DNA of 33,722 nt from a bacterium. Lineage in GTDB: Bacteria > UBA8248. Positions 24,294-31,215 of the stretch are shown here, one piece after another. Position numbers and translations under genes: made by a program. The notes under the pieces were generated by a model. The model worked only from the letters and a program-made list of their open reading frames with translations. It was not told the origin of the DNA and ran no database searches. The stretch is taken from the NCBI GenBank assembly GCA_030922375.1, contig JAVEPB010000062.1, positions 1-33,722 on the forward strand. Reading direction: 5' to 3'. Within the stretch, counting starts at the first letter, position 1. The number at the start of each line of letters is the position of its first letter.

Positions 24294-25355
24294 ATGCCAT
24301 CCACAATGAAGGCGATGCGCGTTCACGAACTGGGCGGCGCGTTCCAGCTCGAGGAAGTGCCCGTTCCCTCCCCGGGCCCCAACGACGCCCTGGTCAAGCT
24401 CAAGGCCACCGGCGTGGGCCTCACCCCCGTTCTCATGCGGAGAACGCCGGGGCTCATCGACAAGTTTCCGCGAATCATGGGCCATGAGATCGCCGCCGAG
24501 GTCGTCGAGATCGGCTCCGAGGTGGAGAACGTCGCGCTCGGGGATCTGGTCACCTGCCATTTTTATCTTGTCTGCCATTCGTGCAACTTCTGCCGAAGCG
24601 GCCGGGAAACCCTCTGCACGGAATTCAAGGGGTATGTCGGCCTTGTCCTCGACGGCGGCTTCGCGGAGTACGCCTCCATCCCCGCGCTCAACCTGTGCAA
24701 AATTCCCGAGGGCGTCAGCCCGGTGGACGCCTGCGTTGCGGCCGACGGCATCTGCACCCCCTACCACAACTGCACCGCCGAGGCGCAGATCAAACCGGGC
24801 GATGTCGTCGCCATCATCGGGGCCGGCGGCGGGGTGGCGATCCATGCCGTCCAGATGGCGCAAATCTGCGGGGGCCAGGTCATCGGCGTGGATATTTCGA
24901 GTCAAAAGCTCGAGACCGTCTCCGAGCTCGGAGCGTTCGCCACGATAGACGCATCGAACACCAATCCCGGCGAGGAGATCATGGCCCTCACCGGCGGGCG
25001 GGGAGTAGACGCCTACATCGACTACGTGGCCTCGAAGGAAACCCTCGAGGCGGGCGTGGCCTGCCTCGGGCGCGGCGGCAAGCTGGTCATCGTCGGCTCG
25101 CGCCCGCCCGCGGCATTCGGCGGCATATCGCCGAAGTTCACCGTCGATCCGCAAAAACTGCTCTCCTTCGCCCAGGAGATTCACGGCTCGCGCTATTGTT
25201 CGATGATCGAGCTTCGCCGCTCGCTCGACCTCGTTCAGATGGGGAAAATCAAGCCCATCGTCACCCAGACCTTCCGGCTCGAGGAAACCGAAAAGGCGTT
25301 CGAGTTGATTCGGGACAATAAAATCACCGGCCGCGGCGCGGTGCTGTTCGACTAG
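24294..25355 (+). CDS. Zinc-type medium-chain dehydrogenase (alcohol dehydrogenase-like), catalytic-zinc cysteine absent
   Basis: 353 residues of the medium-chain dehydrogenase/reductase superfamily. The structural zinc loop is complete: C94, C97, C100 and C108 (CHSCNFCRSGRETLC). The GHE pair (64-65) is present, and the NAD(P) Rossmann motif is IIGAGGGVAIHAVQMA (175-190). The first catalytic-zinc cysteine of the usual GVCHTD motif is replaced by Gly42 (GVGLTP), so catalytic metal binding may be lost or altered. The substrate is unknown; an alcohol or CoA-linked hydroxyl compound is possible. The ATG at 24294 has GAGGAG about nine bases upstream. The neighbouring OsmC and MmgE/PrpD genes run in the same direction and may form a catabolic group. 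Confidence 0.88.
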   Translation: MPSTMKAMRVHELGGAFQLEEVPVPSPGPNDALVKLKATGVGLTPVLMRRTPGLIDKFPRIMGHEIAAEVVEIGSEVENVALGDLVTCHFYLVCHSCNFCRSGRETLCTEFKGYVGLVLDGGFAEYASIPALNLCKIPEGVSPVDACVAADGICTPYHNCTAEAQIKPGDVVAIIGAGGGVAIHAVQMAQICGGQVIGVDISSQKLETVSELGAFATIDASNTNPGEEIMALTGGRGVDAYIDYVASKETLEAGVACLGRGGKLVIVGSRPPAAFGGISPKFTVDPQKLLSFAQEIHGSRYCSMIELRRSLDLVQMGKIKPIVTQTFRLEETEKAFELIRDNKITGRGAVLFD

Positions 25356-25534
25356 GGCTAGTGCCCCGGCGCACATCCCCCGGCGGCGGATCGGCACCCC
25401 TCCGCCACTTTTCGCGGCGGCGGATCGTCCCTATAATCGCGCTCGCTGTTTTTTTACGCTTGCCTGATTTTGGGTTTAAATTTTTTTTGTGCGAAAGATT
25501 TCAACAACACTTTCGTCTTTAGGAGACCGGACAG
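25356..25534 (+). promoter_or_regulatory. osmC upstream region with TATAAT and a 6-bp inverted repeat
   Basis: This 179-bp gap holds a 12-bp direct repeat GGCGGCGGATCG (first copy near 25382, second near 25415), a TATAAT at 25432-25437 and two T-runs (T7 near 25449-25455, T8 at 25481-25488). CGAAAG (25492-25497) and CTTTCG (25510-25515) form a perfect inverted repeat just before the osmC Shine-Dalgarno. The layout suggests an osmC promoter with a leader of about 90 nt. The -35 is poor. The T-runs lack a strong preceding hairpin, so termination after the dehydrogenase is uncertain. Confidence 0.35.
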
Positions 25535-26008
25535 ATGGCAGAATCTCTCGACGCAGCAATGGTCAAGCAGGAGCGGCGGGTTCGCGCAAGCAAACTCGGC
25601 GAGTGCAAAATCGAACTCAAGGCCCGGAGCCACACTTTTTACGCCGACGAGCCGCTGAAGGCGGGCGGAACGGACGAGGGGCCCACCCCGCGCGAGATCG
25701 CCCTGGGCGCCCTGGCCGCCTGCGTCACGGTGATTACGGGGAAGGTGGCCAAGGGGATGGATTTTAATGTGATCGATCAATCCATCGAGGTGCGCGGCAC
25801 GGCCGACCCGCAGGGGGCGAAGAACGCAGACAACGGCATTTCTCCGAATTTCGATCATGTCGAGGTGAAAATCCGTCTCGTGACGGACGAGCCCGACGAG
25901 CGGGTCGCGGAGCTCAAGCGCCAGCACTTCGGGCGCTGCCCGATTTCGGCCCTCTTCCGCGAAAGCAACTGCGAGCTGGTCGAGGATTGGAACATCGAGC
26001 GGCCCTAG
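25535..26008 (+). CDS. OsmC-like peroxiredoxin
   Basis: 157-residue cytoplasmic OsmC/Ohr-fold protein. Both reactive cysteines are present: C63 in ALGALAACVTVI and C135 in FGRCPISALF. This pair reduces organic hydroperoxides in characterised members. The sequence TPREIALGALAACVT and the long beta-rich half (VRGTADPQG, VEVKIRLVTDEP) fit the OsmC subgroup rather than Ohr. The ATG at 25535 follows GGAG by eight bases. It is 43 bp upstream of the MmgE/PrpD gene, probably co-transcribed. Confidence 0.9.
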   Translation: MAESLDAAMVKQERRVRASKLGECKIELKARSHTFYADEPLKAGGTDEGPTPREIALGALAACVTVITGKVAKGMDFNVIDQSIEVRGTADPQGAKNADNGISPNFDHVEVKIRLVTDEPDERVAELKRQHFGRCPISALFRESNCELVEDWNIERP

Positions 26009-26051
26009 TTTTTTGTCGAAATTTTCCACCAGAATTTTCCGGAGGCCGCAC

Positions 26052-27428
26052 ATGACCATTGCCGAACGGCTCGCCGCCTTCGCGGCGGGCGCTTCCTACG
26101 ACGATCTTTCGGAGGCCGCGCGAGAGCAGGTAAAACTCCTCGTCCTCGACACGATCGGTTGCGCCATCGGCTCGCTGGGCGCCGAACCCATCCGTTATTT
26201 ACGCGCGCAAGCCGACGATTTCGGGGGAAACGGGAGCTGCACCCTCATCGGCGGGGGATCGACCGCCCCCGACCGGGCGGCCTTCTACAACACCTCGCTC
26301 GTCCGCTACCTCGACATCAGCGACGGCTACATGGGCGCGATGGGCACTTCGCACCCGAGCGACAACATGGGCGCGGTGCTCGCGGCGGCGGAGTACGCCG
26401 GCGCCTCCGGGCGGGATTTCATGGCCGCCTACGCGCTCGCCTATCAGGTGCAGTGCCGGTTCTGCGACCTCGCGCCCTCTGAAAAAAACGGCTTCGATCA
26501 GGGGCTCGCCATCTCCTACTCCGTGGCGGCGGGGGCGGCGCGGGCCCTGGGCATCGGCCCGGAGCGGGCGGCGCACGCCGTCGCCCTGAGCGGGGCCTCC
26601 CACAACCCCCTGTTCATCTCGCGGACGGGGCAAATCTCCCACTGGAAGGGATTCGCCACCGCCGACGCGGCCCTCAACGCCATCCACGCGACGTTTCTCG
26701 CCATGCGCGGGGTGACGGGGCCGGTGGAGATCTTCGAGGGCCCGCGCGGGCTGTTCGATGCCATCACCGGGCCCTTCGAGATCGACTGGGAGAGCGAGAA
26801 TCTGGAAAAAGTCCTCGGCATCAGCATCAAGAAATACAACGCGGGGGTGCACTCCCAGACGGGCATCGAGGGCGTCATCGAGCTCAAGAACGAGCACAAC
26901 ATCTCGCCGGGCGAGGTCGAGCGGGTGGAGCTGGAGACCTACGAGCGGGCCTATTACATCATGGGCGGTGGCGGCGCGGGAGATAAGCACGATATCCGGA
27001 ACAAGGAGACGGCGGACCACAGCCTGCCCTACGTCCTGGCGGCCGCGCTCATCGACGGGGAGGTGATGCCGGCGCAGTTCGAGATCGGACGCATCCTGGC
27101 CGAGGATGTTCAGGCGCTCCTCCGGCGGGTGAGCATCTCCTTAGCGGACGATCTGACGGCGCGGTATCCCGCCCAATCGCCCGTACGGCTCAGAATCGAG
27201 ATGAAGGACGGTGCCGTCTTCGAGAAGGAAAAACCGGGCTACGAGGGGTTCCCGGCCTCGCCGATGAGCTGGGAGTCGGTGCGCGGCAAGTTCGATGCGC
27301 TGTGCGGCCCGCACACCACCGAGGGGCTAAGGGGGGAGATCGCCGACGCCGTTTCGCGGCTCGAGAGCGTCCCGGCAAAGGAGCTGGGCGCCCTTCTGGG
27401 CCGGGTCGAGGAGGCTTCCTCCATATAG
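26052..27428 (+). CDS. MmgE/PrpD family protein
   Basis: 458 residues of the MmgE/PrpD fold, which includes 2-methylcitrate dehydratase and cis-aconitate decarboxylase. Visible family features are the all-helical N-terminal domain starting TIAERLAAFAAGASYDDL and VLDTIGCAIGSL (about 35-46). LVRYLDISDGYMG and SHPSDNMGAVLAAAEY (about 90-122) follow, then the C-terminal domain with YNAGVHSQTGIEGVIEL. The DxxD and SHPSD regions contribute to the active site. A neighbouring prpB/prpC set is absent, so a substrate other than methylcitrate is likely. The ATG at 26052 has GGAGG seven bases upstream and begins the family N-terminus. Confidence 0.9.
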   Translation: MTIAERLAAFAAGASYDDLSEAAREQVKLLVLDTIGCAIGSLGAEPIRYLRAQADDFGGNGSCTLIGGGSTAPDRAAFYNTSLVRYLDISDGYMGAMGTSHPSDNMGAVLAAAEYAGASGRDFMAAYALAYQVQCRFCDLAPSEKNGFDQGLAISYSVAAGAARALGIGPERAAHAVALSGASHNPLFISRTGQISHWKGFATADAALNAIHATFLAMRGVTGPVEIFEGPRGLFDAITGPFEIDWESENLEKVLGISIKKYNAGVHSQTGIEGVIELKNEHNISPGEVERVELETYERAYYIMGGGGAGDKHDIRNKETADHSLPYVLAAALIDGEVMPAQFEIGRILAEDVQALLRRVSISLADDLTARYPAQSPVRLRIEMKDGAVFEKEKPGYEGFPASPMSWESVRGKFDALCGPHTTEGLRGEIADAVSRLESVPAKELGALLGRVEEASSI

Positions 27429-27456
27429 CCAGGGCCGCCTGTCCAGGGCCGCCTGG
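27429..27456. repeat. 14-bp tandem duplication after the MmgE/PrpD gene
   Basis: CCAGGGCCGCCTGT at 27429-27442 is repeated at 27443-27456 with one final mismatch, directly after the stop codon. A tight CGGGG-TCTA-CCCCG hairpin (27460-27473) follows without a U-run. The remainder of the 189-bp convergent gap to coxG is ordinary sequence with no recognisable gene. Confidence 0.6.
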
Positions 27457-27617
27457 CCGCGGGGTCTACCCCGGGGAGATCACCGCAATCGAGCCACCCC
27501 CCGCGAGACCGGCGCTCTTGAGCCATCCGCCTTCGCTTATGCCCGTTATCCCAAAACTATCAATATGTTAAGTGGGATTCCCTCGAACGCGATCAAGATT
27601 TTCGCCTTGTTCCCGAT

Positions 27618-28061
27618 TTACTCAAGTTTAGCCTTCAAATTCGTCGCGAACTCCTTGAATATCTTGTTCGCCTGATTCTTGATCACACTGAAACCCAGCG
27701 AGCCGAGCTTGCCGAAAACATCGACCCGTGACTGGATGACGACCTTGGTCTCCCCTTCCGAGATGGCTTCGAGCGTCACCACGTTCGCCTGCTTGAGGCT
27801 GGCCGCGATTTTCGAGTCCTTCCCCTCCCCCGCGGTGCGGATGAATTCGGGTGCGCGCTGCTCGACCACCTCGATCTGAATATTGAACTTCGCCTTGAGA
27901 AAGCTGATCTTCTGCTCCACCGTCACGCCGTAATTCGTATCGTCCACCTTTTCGACGTCCGTGACGCCCGGTACGCAGGCCGCGAACTCCTCGACGTTCC
28001 AGATAAATTCCCAAACCTTCTCGCGCGGGGCCGCGATTAGCACTTCCTGGTTGAATTCCAT
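27618..28061 (-). CDS. CoxG-like SRPBCC-domain protein
   Basis: 147-residue START/SRPBCC-fold protein similar to CO dehydrogenase subunit G (CoxG). It begins MEFNQEVLIAAPREKVWEFI and has the typical CVPGVTDVEKVDD motif (about 30-42), followed by alternating strands and a long C-terminal helix (FSVIKNQANKIFKEF). In characterised systems CoxG helps assemble or anchor molybdenum hydroxylases. No coxMSL-type genes are present here, so the partner is unknown. The ATG at 28061 has GGAAAAG upstream. It has its own candidate promoter, and a small hairpin (AAAGGG/CCCTTT, 28088-28107) lies in the leader. Confidence 0.88.
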   Translation of the reverse strand: MEFNQEVLIAAPREKVWEFIWNVEEFAACVPGVTDVEKVDDTNYGVTVEQKISFLKAKFNIQIEVVEQRAPEFIRTAGEGKDSKIAASLKQANVVTLEAISEGETKVVIQSRVDVFGKLGSLGFSVIKNQANKIFKEFATNLKAKLE

Positions 28062-28120
28062 AATCTTTTCCGGTGTCCTTATGGTTGAAAGGGAATTGCC
28101 ACCCTTTGAGCAGGCGGCGC

Positions 28121-28129
28121 ATTCTAGCA
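28121..28129 (-). promoter_or_regulatory. Extended -10 promoter candidate for the coxG-like gene
   Basis: On the minus strand TGC precedes TAGAAT (28126-28121), fitting the extended -10 pattern TGnTATAAT with one mismatch. The -35 region is poor, as is common for extended -10 promoters. Transcription would start near 28114, giving a leader of about 53 nt. Confidence 0.4.
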
Positions 28130-28177
28130 GTCGCAGCTACCGGGCTCCATGATTTATTTTACAGGTGAACAGCTTAT

Positions 28178-28360
28178 TTGGATTACTTTCGAGATCTTTT
28201 TATCCGGATGAATAATAAAGCGGGTGCACCCATGGAAAGCCTCATTCTCTTCGCCCGCCCCCCCCACCCCGGGCCGGACTATGTTGATAGGCACCGGTTT
28301 TCCGGATCTTCCGGCGGAGATGAATCGCGCCGAAATTTGAATCCGGACGGCGGTTGGCGC
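28178..28360 (+). pseudogene. Decayed, internally deleted copy of the TIGR04282-type transferase gene
   Basis: Positions 28191-28275 match 30380-30463 almost base for base, including the ATG codons equivalent to 30397 and 30421. A short less-similar stretch upstream (from about 28178) also aligns to the end of the TPR gene. The copy has C8 (28258-28265) where the intact gene has C7, which breaks the frame. Homology then jumps: 28276-28330 matches from 30812 onward, a deletion of 348 bp relative to the intact gene. A final GGACGGCGG block at 28345-28353 matches 30939-30947. Only fragments of the start, GTDFPDLP and KDGGYY regions remain. It points to an old tandem duplication of the transferase gene and perhaps the end of its upstream neighbour. 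The rest of the 345-bp gap 28062-28406 is the coxG leader and ordinary sequence. Confidence 0.85.
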
Positions 28361-28406
28361 ATGATTCCCACCGGTGAGATTTGATCTTCTCGGAAAAGGG
28401 CGGTAA

Positions 28407-30131
28407 ATGGCCTCGAAATCCCGAAAATCCAAAAGAAAAAAAAAGCGCAAAGTGCGGCGAAAGCCCGCGCCGGAAAGCCAGATCCTGAAATGGACGCTGG
28501 CCGCGCGGGGTCTTTTCGAGCGGGGCGAATTCGACAAGGCCGGGGAGATATACCACCGGATATTGGAGGACGACCCGGATGCCCACAGCGCGATTCACAA
28601 CCTCGGGGTGGTTCACCACATTCGCGGGGAGCAGGAAAAGGCCCTTGAGCTGATCGAGCGCGCCATCGAGCGTGAGCCCGCCTCGGCCGAATACCATTTC
28701 AACCTGGGCAATGTTCTTGTCGAACTCGGGAGGACCGGGGAGGGCGAACAGGCGTTCCGCCGCGCGATTGAACTCGAACCAGCCCATGCGTCCGCCTATA
28801 ACAACCTCGGCGTGATAGAGCGCCAGAGCGGGCGAATCCGGGAAGCCGTGGCGCATTTCAGAAAAGTCCTCGAAATCCGGCCCGAGGTGAAGGAGGCACA
28901 TCAGAACCTCGTCGCTCTGCTCCTGAAGGCGGGGAGGCCTGAGGAATCCCGGACCGCGCTCAAGGCATTTCTCGATGCATTCCCTGACAACCTGTCGGCT
29001 AAACATATGCTGGCTTCGCTCGACGGGGAGACCACCGAGGCCGCTCCTTCGGAATACGTCACCTCACTATTCGACGGCTATGCCCAGACATTCGATGCCC
29101 ATCTCACCCAGGAGCTTCACTACCACACTCCCGAACTGCTCCGGAATGCCGCCGGGCGCTTTCTCGATGAAGGAGCCGCCGGGCTCCGCGTGCTCGATCT
29201 GGGGTGTGGCACGGGGCTATGCGGCCCGCTGTTTCGGGACCCGGCCGAAACCCTGATCGGAGTGGACCTATCGCCCGGTATGCTGGCAAAGGCCCGGGAG
29301 AAAAACGTTTACGACGAATTGATCGAGGGCGATTTGACCGAACCCCTCCGGTCCGAGAGCGGGACGCTCGATATCGTGGTTTCAGCCGATGTCTTCATCT
29401 ATGTCGGCGCGCTCCGCGAAGTGTTTGAGGATTGCGCCGCCGCACTTCGGCCGGGCGGGCTCTTCGCGTTTTCGGTCGAGTCATGCCAGGGGGAGGAATT
29501 CGCCCTCCGCCCCTCGGGCCGCTACGCCCATTCGGCGGCCTATATACGGGACCTGGCGTCGGAATTCGGTTTCTCCGAGGCCCTCTGCGAGGAGGCCATC
29601 ATTCGAAGGGGGGCCCACCAGCCCATCGCCGGCTATATATTCGTTCTGGCCAAGGGGGAGCGTGCCCCTGTAGGGTCCAGCCGAGAGGCCACCGAAGAGC
29701 CGGGGGGGGGTGCCCAAACTGTACGAGGAAGCGATCCTTCACCACCAGGCGGGGCATTTGGACCAAGCCGTTTCTCACTACCGGCGGATACTGGAGATCG
29801 ATCCCGAGCACGCGGACGCCCTTCACTTCCTGGGGATCATCGCACTCCAGAGAGAAGGCCCCGAGGCCGCCCTGCCGCTCATTACCCGGGCCATCGAGAG
29901 AAACCCCGGCGCGGCCCTCTACCACACGAACCTGGCACTGGCGCACCGGGCTGCGGGAAACCTGGAGGAAGCGGCCGCTTCGCTTCGAAAATCGCTGGAG
30001 CTGAATCCGCTCGGCGTCGAGGCGCTGTCCATCATGGCGGCGGTTCTGGCGCTCCAGGGAAACCTGGAAGAAGCCGCCGACATGTTTCGCAAGCTGCTAT
30101 CCGTCCGCCCGGATTCCGCCGAAGTTCATAA
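28407..30131 (+). CDS. TPR-methyltransferase protein; frame diverted at a G9 tract
   Basis: A basic N-terminus (Lys/Arg-rich, 1-20) precedes four to five tetratricopeptide repeats (about 28-200, e.g. AIHNLGVVHHIRGEQEKALE). A class I SAM methyltransferase follows (about 215-415), with motif I VLDLGCGTGLCGP near 261 and GVDLSPGMLAKAREK. Domain similarity ends with AGYIFVLAKGE (about 415). About 20 residues later, at G9 (29702-29710), the +1 frame becomes a fresh TPR protein, while this frame runs on as 140 residues of Arg/Gly/Pro-rich sequence with no similarity and no early stop. With G8 the two parts would join into a single 657-residue TPR-methyltransferase-TPR protein. It could be a sequencing error, a switchable tract, or a broken gene. 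Target of methylation unknown. Confidence 0.75.
   Translation: MASKSRKSKRKKKRKVRRKPAPESQILKWTLAARGLFERGEFDKAGEIYHRILEDDPDAHSAIHNLGVVHHIRGEQEKALELIERAIEREPASAEYHFNLGNVLVELGRTGEGEQAFRRAIELEPAHASAYNNLGVIERQSGRIREAVAHFRKVLEIRPEVKEAHQNLVALLLKAGRPEESRTALKAFLDAFPDNLSAKHMLASLDGETTEAAPSEYVTSLFDGYAQTFDAHLTQELHYHTPELLRNAAGRFLDEGAAGLRVLDLGCGTGLCGPLFRDPAETLIGVDLSPGMLAKAREKNVYDELIEGDLTEPLRSESGTLDIVVSADVFIYVGALREVFEDCAAALRPGGLFAFSVESCQGEEFALRPSGRYAHSAAYIRDLASEFGFSEALCEEAIIRRGAHQPIAGYIFVLAKGERAPVGSSREATEEPGGGAQTVRGSDPSPPGGAFGPSRFSLPADTGDRSRARGRPSLPGDHRTPERRPRGRPAAHYPGHREKPRRGPLPHEPGTGAPGCGKPGGSGRFASKIAGAESARRRGAVHHGGGSGAPGKPGRSRRHVSQAAIRPPGFRRSS
29702..29710 (+). repeat. G9 homopolymer at the TPR-methyltransferase / TPR junction
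   Basis: Nine consecutive G residues lie between the methyltransferase part and the second TPR part. Loss of one G restores a continuous frame across the junction (GAG CCG GGG GGG GTG CCC). Long G tracts are classic sites of slipped-strand mispairing and also of sequencing error. Confidence 0.85.
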
Positions 30132-30381
30132 TAATCTCGCGCAAATTCTGACCGCGAGCGGGGACGCCGACGAGGCGGAAGAGCACTACCGGTCCGCCAT
30201 CAGGTGCAACCCGGAAAACCCCGATCCCATCCGCAACTATGTCCAGTTTCTCATCCAGCGTGAGAGATGGCGGGCGGCGGCGGATGCCTGCCAGAGGCTC
30301 CGGGAACTGCTCCCGGATGACGAGGATGTCGAGAAAACCCTGACGATGTGTCGCGAAAAAGCGGGTTTGGAAAACTCTTGA
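29710..30381 (+). CDS. Tetratricopeptide-repeat protein (C-terminal half of the split locus, or separate gene)
   Basis: 223 residues made of about five to six TPRs, starting VPKLYEEAILHHQAGHLD and continuing HYRRILEIDPEHADALHFLG. Later repeats include SLRKSLELNPLGVEALSIMA and DMFRKLLSVRPDSAEVHNNL. TPRs form a superhelical protein-binding scaffold. The GTG at 29710 begins inside the G9 tract. If the tract were one base shorter this would be the C-terminal domain of the upstream TPR-methyltransferase protein, which is how I lean. It ends 39 bp before the transferase start in the same direction. Confidence 0.75.
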   Translation: MPKLYEEAILHHQAGHLDQAVSHYRRILEIDPEHADALHFLGIIALQREGPEAALPLITRAIERNPGAALYHTNLALAHRAAGNLEEAAASLRKSLELNPLGVEALSIMAAVLALQGNLEEAADMFRKLLSVRPDSAEVHNNLAQILTASGDADEAEEHYRSAIRCNPENPDPIRNYVQFLIQRERWRAAADACQRLRELLPDDEDVEKTLTMCREKAGLENS

Positions 30382-30420
30382 GATCTTTTTGTCCAGATGA
30401 ATAATAAAGCGGGTGCACCC

Positions 30421-31215
30421 ATGGAAAGCCTCATTCTCTTCGCCCGCCCCCCCACCCCGGGCCGTGTCAAGACGCGCCTCATCCCGGCTCTCGGCGCCGA
30501 GGGGGCCGCCCGGCTCTACCGGGCATTTCTGGCGGATGCGGCGGAGGTGGCGGCTCAGGTGCGCGAGGCGAGGCCCTCTGCCGGACTCACGGCGGAATGG
30601 GCCATCGAAAAGGAGTCCTTTGGGACACAGCCCCCCGGGCCACTGTCCCTCGTGGAACAATCCCTAGGAGCATTGCCCCTCGCCTCCTGGCTGCCGGGGC
30701 CGTTTCTCCACCGCGCCCAGAGCGGGCGCGACCTCGGCGAGCGAATGGGGGCCGCGCTGGGAAGGCGGCTCGCCGGCGGAAACCGGACAGGCCGTCTGGG
30801 CCGTCCGCGGCGGGCTGTGTTGATAGGCACCGATTTTCCGGACCTTCCGGAGGAGATTGTGATCGAGGCCTTCGCCGCTCTGGAGGAAATGGAGCGGGCC
30901 GCGCCGGGTGCGCCCTGCTCCGCCCTCGGGCCAGCCAAGGACGGCGGCTATTATCTCATCGGGTTGAACCGCCTCTCGCCGGGGCTTTTCGCGGGAATGG
31001 AATGGGGAGGTTCCGGTGTTTTCCAAGCGCAGAAAGAAAGACTGGAAACTTCCGGCCAACGGGTTCACACCCTTCCCGAATGGAGCGATGTCGATACAAC
31101 CGGGGACCTGGAGCGCCTTCGCGCACGCCTCGCAGGCCTAGCGAGTCACGCAGGCGGTCAGGATCCCACCGCCCCGAACACCCGGCGAGCGCTCGAGGAA
31201 ATTCAGGAAATTTGA
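30421..31215 (+). CDS. TIGR04282-family (DUF2064) nucleotidyl/glycosyltransferase
   Basis: 264 residues of the MobA-like/GT-A fold family often annotated as arsenosugar-biosynthesis glycosyltransferase TIGR04282. Visible motifs are the N-terminal LILFARPPTPGRVKTRLIPALG (nucleotide loop, about 4-25), RDLGERMGAA, IGTDFPDLP (about 136-144), GPAKDGGYYLIGL (about 172-184) and the closing WSDVDTTGDLERL. I chose the ATG at 30421 on family length; an in-frame ATG at 30397 adds eight residues and is equally conserved in the decayed upstream copy. The middle contains four degenerate 15-bp repeats (30621-30680). Its TGA at 31213-31215 abuts the convergent selenoprotein stop with no gap. Donor and acceptor unknown. 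Confidence 0.88.
   Translation: MESLILFARPPTPGRVKTRLIPALGAEGAARLYRAFLADAAEVAAQVREARPSAGLTAEWAIEKESFGTQPPGPLSLVEQSLGALPLASWLPGPFLHRAQSGRDLGERMGAALGRRLAGGNRTGRLGRPRRAVLIGTDFPDLPEEIVIEAFAALEEMERAAPGAPCSALGPAKDGGYYLIGLNRLSPGLFAGMEWGGSGVFQAQKERLETSGQRVHTLPEWSDVDTTGDLERLRARLAGLASHAGGQDPTAPNTRRALEEIQEI
30621..30680 (+). repeat. Four degenerate 15-bp repeats inside the transferase gene
   Basis: Positions 30621-30635, 30636-30650, 30651-30665 and 30666-30680 share the loose pattern cGGg.cA.tgtCCCt. They keep the frame (five codons each) and encode the low-complexity segment GTQPPGPLSLVEQSLGALPL, between conserved family blocks. They look like an insertion that expanded by slippage. Confidence 0.5.

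Noticed and set aside
28208..28384. Small gene of about 60 residues starting at the conserved ATG
   Set aside because: It is the frameshifted remnant of the downstream transferase gene, not an intact protein.
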